From Rhodanobacter sp. C01 (lineage in GTDB: Bacteria; Pseudomonadota; Gammaproteobacteria; Xanthomonadales; Rhodanobacteraceae): a stretch of DNA of 64,000 nt. Below, piece by piece: positions 54,159 through 62,791 of the stretch. The stretch spans positions 124,001-188,000 of the forward strand of contig NZ_MUNR01000008.1 in NCBI RefSeq assembly GCF_002001045.1, in the 5' to 3' direction. The translations under genes and the position numbers were made by a program. Below the pieces are notes generated by a model. The model saw only the letters and a program-made list of their open reading frames with translations. It was not told the origin of the DNA and did no database searches. Each line of letters starts with the position of its first letter. The stretch's first letter is position 1.

Positions 54159-55019
54159 TTATTTCTGCTTGCTGCGGAAGGCCTGCTCCAGCAAGGCCGG
54201 ATCGAAACCCACACTGGCTTCACCAGACTCCACGTAGCGATACAGCGCAGCGGCATAAATGCCGTGCAGGGAAGACTGGACCAGCCCGAGCAGGATGAAG
54301 CCAAGCACCACCACAACCACGGCAAACACGATCGCCACGATGGATTGCGATGCGACCGCGCCACCGATCAGCACGGCAGCCACCAGCGCGGCCAGCAACA
54401 TCAGCAGGCTGAACACCACGCCGATGCCGCCATTGCCGATCAGGTTCTCGCCCCAGCTGCGCTTGAGCAGTTCCACGCTGCGCTTGACCGCATCCACCGG
54501 CCCCACGTCCTGGCTGGCCAGGATCGGCACCACCAGAAACGTCGCCACCGTCCAGGCCAACCCAAGGAACCCGATCACCAGCCGTCCGATCAGGCCGAGC
54601 CGTTCCTGGACCATCCGCAGTACCAGACCAACGGTGGCCGCAATCAGCGCATAACCGAAGATGTGCGGCAGCCGCGCACGTGCCAGCGCAAAACCCGCCG
54701 CCACGCTGGTAGGCTCACCACGCAGATGCATCAGCGCCACGCCGGTCAGTGCGGTCTGGAAGAAGATGATCACGAAGTACTGCACCAGATAGAACGCGAA
54801 CATCAGCAGATACGCACCCAACGACATGCGCTGATGGAAATCCTGCCCGACATGTTCGCCACCGATCGCCATCACTGCGACCGGGATCAGGAAACTCGCG
54901 GCCACCAGCAGCGTGCACAGCCCCGACAGCATCGGAAACACCAGCAATGACTTGTCAGAGCGCAATACCGTCGCGCTCGCCTTCATCAAGGCCCAACTGC
55001 GTGCAAATTTTCCAGCCAT
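54159..55019 (-). CDS. Multi-pass membrane protein, DUF6159-like
   Basis: 286-residue integral membrane protein with about six helices. Recognisable features are the N-terminal FARSWALMKASATVLRSDKSLLVFPMLSG and GNGGIGVVFSLLMLLAALVAAVLIGG. The N-terminal pattern, a cytosolic helix with SW...S..VL..DK.L..FP, is typical of DUF6159 proteins. Function unknown; no enzyme motif is visible. ATG 55019. It lies 76 bp downstream of folK on the same strand and may be co-transcribed with folB-folK. Confidence 0.75.
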   Translation of the reverse strand: MAGKFARSWALMKASATVLRSDKSLLVFPMLSGLCTLLVAASFLIPVAVMAIGGEHVGQDFHQRMSLGAYLLMFAFYLVQYFVIIFFQTALTGVALMHLRGEPTSVAAGFALARARLPHIFGYALIAATVGLVLRMVQERLGLIGRLVIGFLGLAWTVATFLVVPILASQDVGPVDAVKRSVELLKRSWGENLIGNGGIGVVFSLLMLLAALVAAVLIGGAVASQSIVAIVFAVVVVVLGFILLGLVQSSLHGIYAAALYRYVESGEASVGFDPALLEQAFRSKQK

Positions 55020-55095
55020 GTACGTCGCCCCCGCGTCCGTGGATTGTGAAGGTGCCTTTCTAACACCAGTCATCAACGCGCGACAGTGCGGACAC

Positions 55096-55584
55096 TCAGT
55101 CCGGCAACGACTCGACAATCAGTGGCTCGTGTTCCGCCGGAAACGCCGCCCACAGCTCGGTCATGCTGAGGCCGCTCAGCGGATGCCGGAACGTCGGCGC
55201 GATATCCGCGATCGGTCGCAGCACGAAGGCGTGCCTCAGCTCCTTGCGCGGAATCTGCAGATGCCCCGGTCCGTCGAGCACGAGTGCGCCATAGAACACG
55301 ATGTCGATATCCAGCGTGCGGTCGGAATAGCGTGGTACATCCCGACGGCGACCGTGACGATCCTCCAGCGCATGCAACCAGTCGTTCAGCGCTTCGGGCG
55401 ACAAGTCGGTATCCAGTCCCACCGCCAGATTGATGAAATCCGCGCCGTCGAAACCCACCGACTTGCTACGATACGCCGGCGATACCGAGATCGCGCCGAA
55501 GCGATCACGCAACGCAGTGATAGCCGCAGGCAGGTAGCGTCGCGGTTCGAGGTTGGAGCCCAGACTCAGGTAAACCTGCGCCAT
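55096..55584 (-). CDS. folK: 6-hydroxymethyl-7,8-dihydropterin pyrophosphokinase
   Basis: 162-residue cytosolic kinase that transfers pyrophosphate from ATP to 6-hydroxymethyl-dihydropterin, the step after FolB in folate synthesis. Motifs: YLSLGSNLEPR at the N-terminus, VGFDGADFINLAV and the HPPK signature RYSDRTLDIDIVFYG with the metal-binding Asp pair, then IPRKELRHAFVLRP. The ATG at 55584 shares its A with the TGA stop of folB, so the two are coupled. Note the residue order RRDVPRYSDRTLD, close to the usual RWGPRTLDLD. Confidence 0.95.
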   Translation of the reverse strand: MAQVYLSLGSNLEPRRYLPAAITALRDRFGAISVSPAYRSKSVGFDGADFINLAVGLDTDLSPEALNDWLHALEDRHGRRRDVPRYSDRTLDIDIVFYGALVLDGPGHLQIPRKELRHAFVLRPIADIAPTFRHPLSGLSMTELWAAFPAEHEPLIVESLPD

Positions 55585-55943
55585 CAGTCCGGCCGCGTGC
55601 CGCGTTCGATCCGCACGCCGACCGCCTTCGCGCCGCGCACCGCACCGGGCTTGGACAGCTTCAGCCGCACCCAGCTGACCCCGAACTCCTCGCGAATGAT
55701 AGCCACGCAACGCTCGGCCAGCGTCTCGACCAGACCGAAGCTCGATTCGCTCACATAGCCGATCAGGCGCTTGGAGACGTCCTTGTAGTTCAACGTGAGC
55801 GCGATGTCGTCGCCGGCTGCCGGAACCGTATTGTCGAACGCCATCTCGATATCGAACGACAGCGTCTGGCGTATGCGGCGCTCCCAGTCGTAGATGCCGA
55901 TGACGGTTTCGATGCGCAGGTCTTCGATGAAAACGATATCCAT
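55584..55943 (-). CDS. folB: Dihydroneopterin aldolase
   Basis: 119-residue cytosolic aldolase that cleaves 7,8-dihydroneopterin to hydroxymethyl-dihydropterin and glycolaldehyde. The start IVFIEDLRIETVIGIYDWERRIRQTLSFDIEM matches the family closely, and the active-site Glu and Lys are in LVETLAERC and RLKLSKPGAVRGAKAVGV. ATG 55943 gives the exact family N-terminus; upstream in-frame codons are not conserved-looking. Overlaps folK by one base. Confidence 0.96.
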   Translation of the reverse strand: MDIVFIEDLRIETVIGIYDWERRIRQTLSFDIEMAFDNTVPAAGDDIALTLNYKDVSKRLIGYVSESSFGLVETLAERCVAIIREEFGVSWVRLKLSKPGAVRGAKAVGVRIERGTRPD

Positions 55944-56096
55944 GAGGCTGATCACTCGGGCTGTAACTGCACAGGGTCGACGGACTGGCACGCGGATGCA
56001 AGTCTTAGGGTCATGTGACGGCAATCACGCGGCACGCATAGATGGACGCCCCATTGCATTCAATGCTCAAACGCGTCTTGTCGAATCAATCAAACG

Positions 56097-56894
56097 CTAA
56101 GGTGAGCTTGCATCACTCGGCTGCGAGTTTCTTGCAAAGACTGGACCCATCAATAACCATGAGGTCCTGCTGTCACAAAATCCGGCACCACCACGGCAAA
56201 GTGAAGAAACCCTGATCTCCGGTGCTGCAGTCGTGCCCGCAAATACATAATGCACCGCCATGGCGTATTCCGAATCCATATCGGCAAATAACCACCATTC
56301 ACGAACTATTCCTTGATTGTCGCGAATGGGGAAATTCTGGATTTTTCCACTCGGACTAAACCCTATCGGTTCGCGCAAGGCTGTCGATACAGCCAGCAGG
56401 GCATCATCAACCGAGGAATATGGTATTGCGTGAATGTCCAGTACAGAGCGCGCATGTATGTAGTTCGCTGGCCAATCCTTTGGCACCAGCCATTTGTCCA
56501 CACTGAAGTTGACTGGGATGCGCGCGTAGCCCGACACCGCTAATCCATTCTTGCGCCCTGGAATGAAGTGCCACTGGCGCACTGCATTGATTGCAGCGTC
56601 ATCAAGCTCGGGGTAGGCCGCATATTTATCGACCCTTGCATGTGCCACCTGACCGTCTGACTTCACCAATACCATTACAACAACGGTGCCCTGGATGCCG
56701 TAAATGGTATCAAATCCCGGGTACACCGGCTGAACCCGAGTACTCATGTCATAGGTTATGGCTCGGGTTGTCGGTTGCGTTTGCACCTGCTGTGTCATGG
56801 AAACAACTACCGGCTTGGCCGTATTGCTTACGGTATTCGTCGCGCAGTCAGATAGTGCCAACGCACTCATAACAGCCACGATCAGATTACGCAT
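56097..56894 (-). CDS. Exported protein with TonB C-terminal-type domain and extra C-terminal domain
   Basis: 265-residue protein with a hydrophobic signal (ALALSDC is a poor lipobox because Asp precedes Cys). Residues about 53-130 resemble a TonB C-terminal domain (VQPVYPGFDTIYGIQGTVVV, YPELDDAAINAVRQWHFIPG). The remaining 130 residues are of unknown type and contain two Cys pairs. It lacks the Pro-rich spacer of true TonB. GC is clearly low (one sampled 60-bp stretch is 45%), unlike the genes around it, suggesting horizontal acquisition. No exbB/exbD is near. ATG 56894 follows AAGGGGG. Confidence 0.75.
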   Translation of the reverse strand: MRNLIVAVMSALALSDCATNTVSNTAKPVVVSMTQQVQTQPTTRAITYDMSTRVQPVYPGFDTIYGIQGTVVVMVLVKSDGQVAHARVDKYAAYPELDDAAINAVRQWHFIPGRKNGLAVSGYARIPVNFSVDKWLVPKDWPANYIHARSVLDIHAIPYSSVDDALLAVSTALREPIGFSPSGKIQNFPIRDNQGIVREWWLFADMDSEYAMAVHYVFAGTTAAPEIRVSSLCRGGAGFCDSRTSWLLMGPVFARNSQPSDASSP

Positions 56895-57008
56895 TGATCC
56901 CCCTTGATCAAATATTCACATAAGAGCATTGATTAACGTCGAACGAACAGGCACTAGCGAGCCCCGGACCGACCCTTTTTCCCGCAAGGTGTCGTGCGAT
57001 GATATTGC

Positions 57009-58388
57009 ATGACCGCCTTCAGCTCGCTCCCGCTCAAACCCGCCCTGCTCACCAGCATCGAGACGCTCGGCTACGCCACGATGACGCCGGTGCAGGCGCA
57101 GAGCCTGCCGCCGATGCTGGCAGGGCGTGACGTGATCGCGCAGGCGCAGACCGGCAGCGGCAAGACCGCGGCGTTCGGGCTGAGCCTGCTGCAGTCGCTG
57201 GATGTCGACACGATCCGGCTGCAGGCGCTGGTGCTGTGCCCGACCCGCGAGCTGGCCGACCAGGTCAGCAAGGCGATCCGCAAGCTCGCAGCGAACATCC
57301 CCAATGTGAAGCTGCTGACCCTGTGCGGCGGCATGCCGCTGGGGCCGCAGCTGGCCTCGCTCACGCACGATCCGCACATCGTGGTGGGCACGCCCGGTCG
57401 TGTGCAGGAGCATCTGAAGCGGGAAAGCCTGCACGGCGGCGGCATCAAGGTGCTGGTGCTGGACGAGGCCGACCGCATGCTCGATATGGGTTTCAGCGAG
57501 GCGATCGACGACATCGTCGGGCGCATCGCGAAACATCACCAGACGCTGCTGTTCTCGGCGACGTATCCGGACGAGATCCGCGCGGTGAGCCAGCGCGTGC
57601 AGAAGAATCCGGTCGTGGTCACGGTGGAGGCGCCAATCGAAGCTAAATCGGCGATCGAGCAGCAGTTCATCGAAGTGGAGCCGGCACAGAAGCCCGATGC
57701 GCTGGCCCAGTTGCTGAGCAGCGAACGCGGCGAGCACGCACTGGTGTTCTGCAATATGCGCCGCGAAGTGGACGCGGTGGCGCAGGAACTCGACCGCCGC
57801 GGCTTTTCGGCGCTGGCCCTGCATGGCGACATGGAGCAGCGTGATCGCGACGAAGTGCTGGTGCGCTTCGCCAACCGCAGCTGCGCGGTCCTGGTCGCCA
57901 CCGACGTGGCCGCGCGCGGCCTCGACATCGCCGCATTGCCGCTGGTGGTGAGTTACGACATCGCGCACGACCCGGAGACGCATACGCACCGGATCGGCCG
58001 CACCGGCCGGGCCGGACAATCGGGCCTGGCGATCACGCTGTGCTCGTCGCGCGAGCGGTCGAAGGCCGCCAACATCGAGGAGTTGAGCGGCACGCCGTTG
58101 CCGTGGCGCCCGCTGAAGATCGCGCCGCAACGTGGCAAGACCCTGCACCTCGCGCCAATGAAGACCGTGGTGATCGACGCCGGTCGGCAGGACAAACTGC
58201 GCCCCGGTGACATCCTTGGCGCACTCACCGGCGACGCCGGACTGGAGGCCAAGGACATCGGCAAGATCGACGTGTTCGCCACCCGCGCCTACGTGGCGAT
58301 CAGCCGCGCACTGGCGAACAAGGCGCTTGAGCGACTGCGCGCCGGCAAGATCAAGGGGCGCAACTTCCGCGTGCGCCCGCTAGGCTGA
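57009..58388 (+). CDS. dbpA: ATP-dependent RNA helicase DbpA
   Basis: 459-residue DEAD-box helicase of the DbpA group, which acts on 23S rRNA helix 92 during 50S assembly. Motifs in order: Q motif (TPVQAQSLP), I AQTGSGKT, Ia PTRELA, II DEAD, III SAT, V ATDVAARGLD and VI HRIGRTGRAG. The C-terminal 75 residues (from about 385, PGDILGALTGDAGLEAKDIGKIDVF) form the DbpA-specific RNA-recognition fold. Length matches E. coli DbpA (457). Confidence 0.95.
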   Translation: MTAFSSLPLKPALLTSIETLGYATMTPVQAQSLPPMLAGRDVIAQAQTGSGKTAAFGLSLLQSLDVDTIRLQALVLCPTRELADQVSKAIRKLAANIPNVKLLTLCGGMPLGPQLASLTHDPHIVVGTPGRVQEHLKRESLHGGGIKVLVLDEADRMLDMGFSEAIDDIVGRIAKHHQTLLFSATYPDEIRAVSQRVQKNPVVVTVEAPIEAKSAIEQQFIEVEPAQKPDALAQLLSSERGEHALVFCNMRREVDAVAQELDRRGFSALALHGDMEQRDRDEVLVRFANRSCAVLVATDVAARGLDIAALPLVVSYDIAHDPETHTHRIGRTGRAGQSGLAITLCSSRERSKAANIEELSGTPLPWRPLKIAPQRGKTLHLAPMKTVVIDAGRQDKLRPGDILGALTGDAGLEAKDIGKIDVFATRAYVAISRALANKALERLRAGKIKGRNFRVRPLG

Positions 58389-58426
58389 CGCCGACCCGCT
58401 TTCCGCACATGTCGCCAGGGACTTCC

Positions 58427-60460
58427 ATGTCAGACGATGAGAGGACACCGCAGCCTGATGCGCCGACGGTCATGATCGACTCACCCCGCCGGCAGGACAT
58501 GGATGCGCTGGTCGAGCTCATCAACCAACACCATCACGCTGAGGCCGAGGCGCTGGCTCGCAGCCTGCTCGTCCGCTTTCCGGACAGCGGTTTCATCTGG
58601 AAGGCGCTGGGCGCATCGCTCAAACCGCAGGGCCGCATCGCCGACGCCGCAGTCGCCCAGCAACGAGCCGTCGCGCTGTTGCCGGGCGATGCCGGCGCGC
58701 ATTTCAACCTGGGCAACAGCCTGATGGCATTGGGACGCCACGCCGATGCCGCCGACAGCTACCGGCATGCCACCATGCTCAAGCCGGACTCCGCCGAAGC
58801 CCACTGCAACCTTGGCCATGCGCTAGGCGCGCAGGAGCGACTGGCGGATGCCGCGAACAGCTACCGGAATGCATTGGCACTGCGCCCGGATTTCATCGAA
58901 GCACGCGCCACGCTAGGCCATATCCTGATGGCGATCGACCAAGCCAGTGAGGCCGAAACACATTTCCTGCGCGTGCTGGCGACACGACCGGACGACGCAC
59001 AGGTGCACAACAGCCTGGGCATCGTGTATCGCAGTCAGGGGCGCATGGCAGAGGCGGAGGCCTGCCATCGCCGCGCGCTGGCGATCACCCCGGACTCCGC
59101 CGAGACACATGGCAATCTCGGCAATGTGCTGCACGAGCAGGGACGCATCGACGAAGCGGAGGCCAGCTATCGTCAGGCGCTCGCGCTCAATGGCGAACTG
59201 GCCGAAGCGCATTTCAATCTCGGCAACATCCTGCGTCACCGGCACCGGCAACTCGACGCCGAGCGCAGCTACCGACATGCGCTGGCGATCGAGCCAGCTC
59301 ACCTGATGGCGCTCAACAACCTCGGCCTGTGCCTGAAGAAACAGGGCCGGCTGGAGGAAGCCAGCCAGTGTTTCGAGGCCGCGATAGCTATCAAGCCGGA
59401 TTTCCTACAATCGCATTGCAACCTGGCGCCATTCAGGACGTATGCGTCCGACGACGCCCACCTCAACCTGTTCGAAGGCCAGCAACACCAGCTCCCGGCG
59501 TTGCCATTGAACGGGCGCATCAGCTACTGGTTCGCGCTGGGCAAGATGCGCGAGGATGCCGGCCGTTACGACGATGCGTTTGCCGCCTACGCGGAAGGCA
59601 ATCGCCTCCAACAGGCGCAATTTCCGCACGACGAGGCACGCGAGGTCGCGCTGGTCGAGCGCCTGCAATCGGTGTTCAGCACGACCTTCTTCGCAAACCG
59701 GTCACGGACGAGCCATGCCGGCAAGGCACCGATCTTCATCGTCGGCATGCCGCGTTCGGGTACCACGCTGATCGAACAGATCCTGTCCACGCATCCGGGT
59801 ATCTATGGCGCCGGCGAATTGACCGACCTGGACGAGGTAATTCACTCGCTCGACGCAAAATCAGGCGAACGCACAAGCGTCTATCCGGAGGTCGTCACCA
59901 CGCTGTCGGCCGATGAATTCCACCGCCTCGGCGAAGCGTACGCGGAGCGCGCATGGCGACTGGCGCCGGAAGCCGAACGCATCACCGACAAGTTGCCGGC
60001 CAACTACCTGCACGTGGGCATGATCCACCTGATGCTGCCGCAGGCGAAGATCATCCATGCCATGCGCGACCCGATGGACTCGTGCTTCTCGTGCTACGCG
60101 CGCCTGTTCGAGGGCAATCATCTCGATTTCACCTATGACCTCGGCACCGTCGGTCGTTACTACCTGCGCTACATCCAGCTGATGCGGCACTGGCATCGCG
60201 TGCTACCGGCCGGCACCATGCTGGACCTGCGTTACGAAGACATGGTTGCCGATACCGAGGGCCAGGCGCGGCGCCTGCTCGATTATCTCGGGCTGCCCTG
60301 GGACGAACGCTGCCTCGACTTCCACCGGAACAAACGCGTTGTCAGGACCGCCAGCATCGCCCAGGTGCGCAAGCCGATTTACCGATCGTCGATTGCACGC
60401 TGGAAGCACTTCGAGGCACAGCTGGCGCCTCTGCTGGATATCGTGCGGGACTATCGATGA
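58427..60460 (+). CDS. TPR-sulfotransferase fusion protein
   Basis: 677-residue protein. Residues about 25-330 are a run of roughly eight tetratricopeptide repeats (for example AHFNLGNSLMALGRHADAADSYRHA and AETHGNLGNVLHEQGRIDEAEASYRQA). From about 425 it is a sulfotransferase domain with the 5'-PAPS-binding loop GMPRSGTTLIEQIL and the 3'-phosphate motif in IIHAMRDPMDSCFSCY. TPR-sulfotransferases of this design are common in xanthomonads; a few bacterial enzymes sulfate Tyr of secreted peptides, but the substrate here is unknown. ATG 58427 follows AGGGA. The glutaminyl cyclase gene starts 46 bp after. Confidence 0.9.
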   Translation: MSDDERTPQPDAPTVMIDSPRRQDMDALVELINQHHHAEAEALARSLLVRFPDSGFIWKALGASLKPQGRIADAAVAQQRAVALLPGDAGAHFNLGNSLMALGRHADAADSYRHATMLKPDSAEAHCNLGHALGAQERLADAANSYRNALALRPDFIEARATLGHILMAIDQASEAETHFLRVLATRPDDAQVHNSLGIVYRSQGRMAEAEACHRRALAITPDSAETHGNLGNVLHEQGRIDEAEASYRQALALNGELAEAHFNLGNILRHRHRQLDAERSYRHALAIEPAHLMALNNLGLCLKKQGRLEEASQCFEAAIAIKPDFLQSHCNLAPFRTYASDDAHLNLFEGQQHQLPALPLNGRISYWFALGKMREDAGRYDDAFAAYAEGNRLQQAQFPHDEAREVALVERLQSVFSTTFFANRSRTSHAGKAPIFIVGMPRSGTTLIEQILSTHPGIYGAGELTDLDEVIHSLDAKSGERTSVYPEVVTTLSADEFHRLGEAYAERAWRLAPEAERITDKLPANYLHVGMIHLMLPQAKIIHAMRDPMDSCFSCYARLFEGNHLDFTYDLGTVGRYYLRYIQLMRHWHRVLPAGTMLDLRYEDMVADTEGQARRLLDYLGLPWDERCLDFHRNKRVVRTASIAQVRKPIYRSSIARWKHFEAQLAPLLDIVRDYR

Positions 60461-60506
60461 GTACGTGCAAAATATCCTTTCCTCCACTCTCACCAAGCAT
60501 GCGCCC

Positions 60507-61286
60507 ATGACCCGATGGCTCGCCTGGACACTCGCATTCGCCCTGCTCGCCTGCTCGCACACGACACGGGCGGCGGACATACCGGTCTACGGCTACAGGA
60601 TCGTGCAGGTCTATCCGCACGATACCGGCGCCTATACCGAGGGCCTGTTCTACAAGGACGGCTATCTCTACGAGAGCACCGGCGAAACCGGCCAGTCGAC
60701 CGTGCGCAAGGTGGAACTGAAGACCGGTGAAGTGGTGCAGCGCTACAACGTGCCGTCAGAGTATTTCGGCGAAGGGATCGTGGACTGGAAGGACAGGCTG
60801 GTGCAGCTCACCTGGCAAACCCAGATCGGCTTCGTCTACGACCTGGCCAGCTTCAAGCTGCAGCACACCTTCACCTATCCCGGCGAAGGCTGGGCACTCA
60901 CCCGCGACAACCGGCATCTGTACATGAGCGACGGCTCGGCGGTGATACGCATCCTCGACCCGGAAACCCTGGCCACCACCGGCAGCATCATGGTGATGGC
61001 CGATGGCCAGCCGGTGACCAATCTCAACGAGCTGGAATGGGTCAAGGGCGAGATCTACGCCAACGTCTGGCTGACCAACCGGATCGCCAGGATCGATCCC
61101 GCCACCGGCCACGTGGTCGGCTGGATCGACCTGACCGGTCTGCTCGATATCAGCAAGCTGCCCGACCCTGGCAATGACGTGCTCAACGGCATCGCCTATG
61201 ACGCCACGCACGACCGGCTGTTCGTCACCGGCAAGCGCTGGCCGAAGCTGTTCGAGATCCGGCTGGTGAAACAGCCGGCACGGTGA
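60507..61286 (+). CDS. Glutaminyl-peptide cyclotransferase (plant-type QC)
   Basis: 259-residue exported enzyme that converts N-terminal Gln of proteins or peptides into pyroglutamate in the periplasm. Signal peptide ends near TRAADIP. Five-bladed propeller of PF05096 with YPHDTGAYTEGLFYKDGYLYESTGETGQS, FGEGIVDWKDRLVQLTW, NELEWVKGEIYANVWLTNRIARIDP and VLNGIAYD, matching the Xanthomonas campestris QC described in the literature. ATG 60507 starts the signal peptide; longer in-frame reading overlaps the previous gene. Probably co-transcribed with the TPR-sulfotransferase gene. Confidence 0.93.
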   Translation: MTRWLAWTLAFALLACSHTTRAADIPVYGYRIVQVYPHDTGAYTEGLFYKDGYLYESTGETGQSTVRKVELKTGEVVQRYNVPSEYFGEGIVDWKDRLVQLTWQTQIGFVYDLASFKLQHTFTYPGEGWALTRDNRHLYMSDGSAVIRILDPETLATTGSIMVMADGQPVTNLNELEWVKGEIYANVWLTNRIARIDPATGHVVGWIDLTGLLDISKLPDPGNDVLNGIAYDATHDRLFVTGKRWPKLFEIRLVKQPAR

Positions 61287-61336
61287 CGCCGACGCAGCCG
61301 AGCATGCCGCCGGGATTCATCGGCAAGCGCCCGTGC

Positions 61337-62791
61337 TCAACGTTGAGCCGTCGATTTCCCCGAATCATCGAGTTCGCTGGCCGACCAGCCGCCGCCGATG
61401 TCACCGATCAGTGACACTGCATCGAGCAGGCGCTGCTGCTGCACGTTGAGCGCGCTCTCCTGTGTGCTCAACTCGGTAGCCCGGGCGGTGGCTGCGGTGG
61501 TGTAGTCGACGGTGCCGGCCTGGTATTCGTTGAACGCGATCTCGGCGCCACGGGTGGCGTCATGCACGGCGGCGTCCAGCACCTCGGCCTGCCGGGCCAG
61601 GATGCGCAGGCCGGAAAGGTCATCCTCCACGTTCTGGAACGCGGTCAGCACGGTGCCGCGGTAATTGGCGACCGTCGCCTCGTAGGTTGCCCTGGCAGCA
61701 GCAACCTCGCCATGGCGTGCGCCGAAGTCGAGCACGGTTTCGCTGACGTCGGCACCCAGCGACCAGACATGGTTGGCGATGTGCAGCAGGCCGGTGAGCG
61801 GCGATTGCGAGAAGCCATCTGCCGCCGACAGTGAAAGGCTTGGGTAATAAGCGGCGATGGCAACGCCGACGGCGGCGTTCTGCGCAGCCATCTGGCGCTC
61901 GGCGACGGCAATATCCGGTCGACGCTGCAGCAGGCTGGACGGTACCCCTGCTGGAACCGTGGGCAACGCCGGCAGCGTCGTGCTGTGCGGGATGTCGAGC
62001 TCTTCCGGGTTCTTGCCAACCAGCACCGCAATCGCGTGGGCATACTGCGCACGGGCGACGCCAAGGGCAAGCAGGCTGGACTGTGCGTTCTCCAGCTGGG
62101 TCCGCGCACTGATGACATCGGAGGGCGCGATGGTACCGGCGGTGTCCTGGTTGGAAATCACGCGCAGATATTCCTTGTATGCCGCGACGGTCTTCTGCAG
62201 CAGGTCGATGTTGGCATCGCTCACGCGCAATTCGATGACCGCGGTGGCCAAGGCGGTCTGCTCGGACAGGGTAGCGTTGGCGAGGGTCGCTGCGCCGGCC
62301 TGGGCAGTCGCCTTGTTTTCCTCGATCGTGCGGCGGACCTTGCCCCACAGATCCGGCGCCCAGCTCACGTTGCCCTCGAGTGAGCTCGCGGTGCTGATCG
62401 ATGGCTTGCTGCCAAGGCTAAGTCCGCTGTTTCCGGCTGCGCTGCGCTCCTTGGTTGCCGAACCGGTGATGCCGATCGTGGGGAACAAGCTGCTGCGCGC
62501 CACCTGCACTTCGGCCAGCGCGGCCTGGTAATTGGCGTAATCCTGCCGCACGGTCTGGTTCGAGACGGACACCATTGGTTCGAGCTGGTTGAGCAGCGGA
62601 TCGTTGAAACCGGTCCACCAGTCGCCTTTTGGCGCCTCGGCCGCCGGCGCTGCTGCCGTCCAGCCGGGCAGCTCCTTGTATTGCGGCGGTGTCGCCACCT
62701 GCGGGCGGTGGTAGTCGGGGCCGACCATGCAGCCGCCGAGCAACAGTGCCAAGGAGGCAGCCAGGGTGGTGTGGAGAATCTTCATGTTCAT
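61337..62791 (-). CDS. RND efflux outer-membrane lipoprotein, NodT family
   Basis: 484-residue TolC-like outer-membrane factor. Lipoprotein signal with LLLGGC; then MVGPDYHRP, the NodT/OprM family hallmark just after the lipidation site. Two internal repeats, each with long helical coiled-coil and beta-barrel segments, end with the conserved TRATELSTQESALNVQQQRLLDAVSLIGDIGGGW. It forms the exit duct of a tripartite pump. The start ATG 62791 overlaps the stop of the upstream RND gene by 4 bp (ATGA), so pump and duct are co-translated. Confidence 0.95.
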   Translation of the reverse strand: MNMKILHTTLAASLALLLGGCMVGPDYHRPQVATPPQYKELPGWTAAAPAAEAPKGDWWTGFNDPLLNQLEPMVSVSNQTVRQDYANYQAALAEVQVARSSLFPTIGITGSATKERSAAGNSGLSLGSKPSISTASSLEGNVSWAPDLWGKVRRTIEENKATAQAGAATLANATLSEQTALATAVIELRVSDANIDLLQKTVAAYKEYLRVISNQDTAGTIAPSDVISARTQLENAQSSLLALGVARAQYAHAIAVLVGKNPEELDIPHSTTLPALPTVPAGVPSSLLQRRPDIAVAERQMAAQNAAVGVAIAAYYPSLSLSAADGFSQSPLTGLLHIANHVWSLGADVSETVLDFGARHGEVAAARATYEATVANYRGTVLTAFQNVEDDLSGLRILARQAEVLDAAVHDATRGAEIAFNEYQAGTVDYTTAATARATELSTQESALNVQQQRLLDAVSLIGDIGGGWSASELDDSGKSTAQR

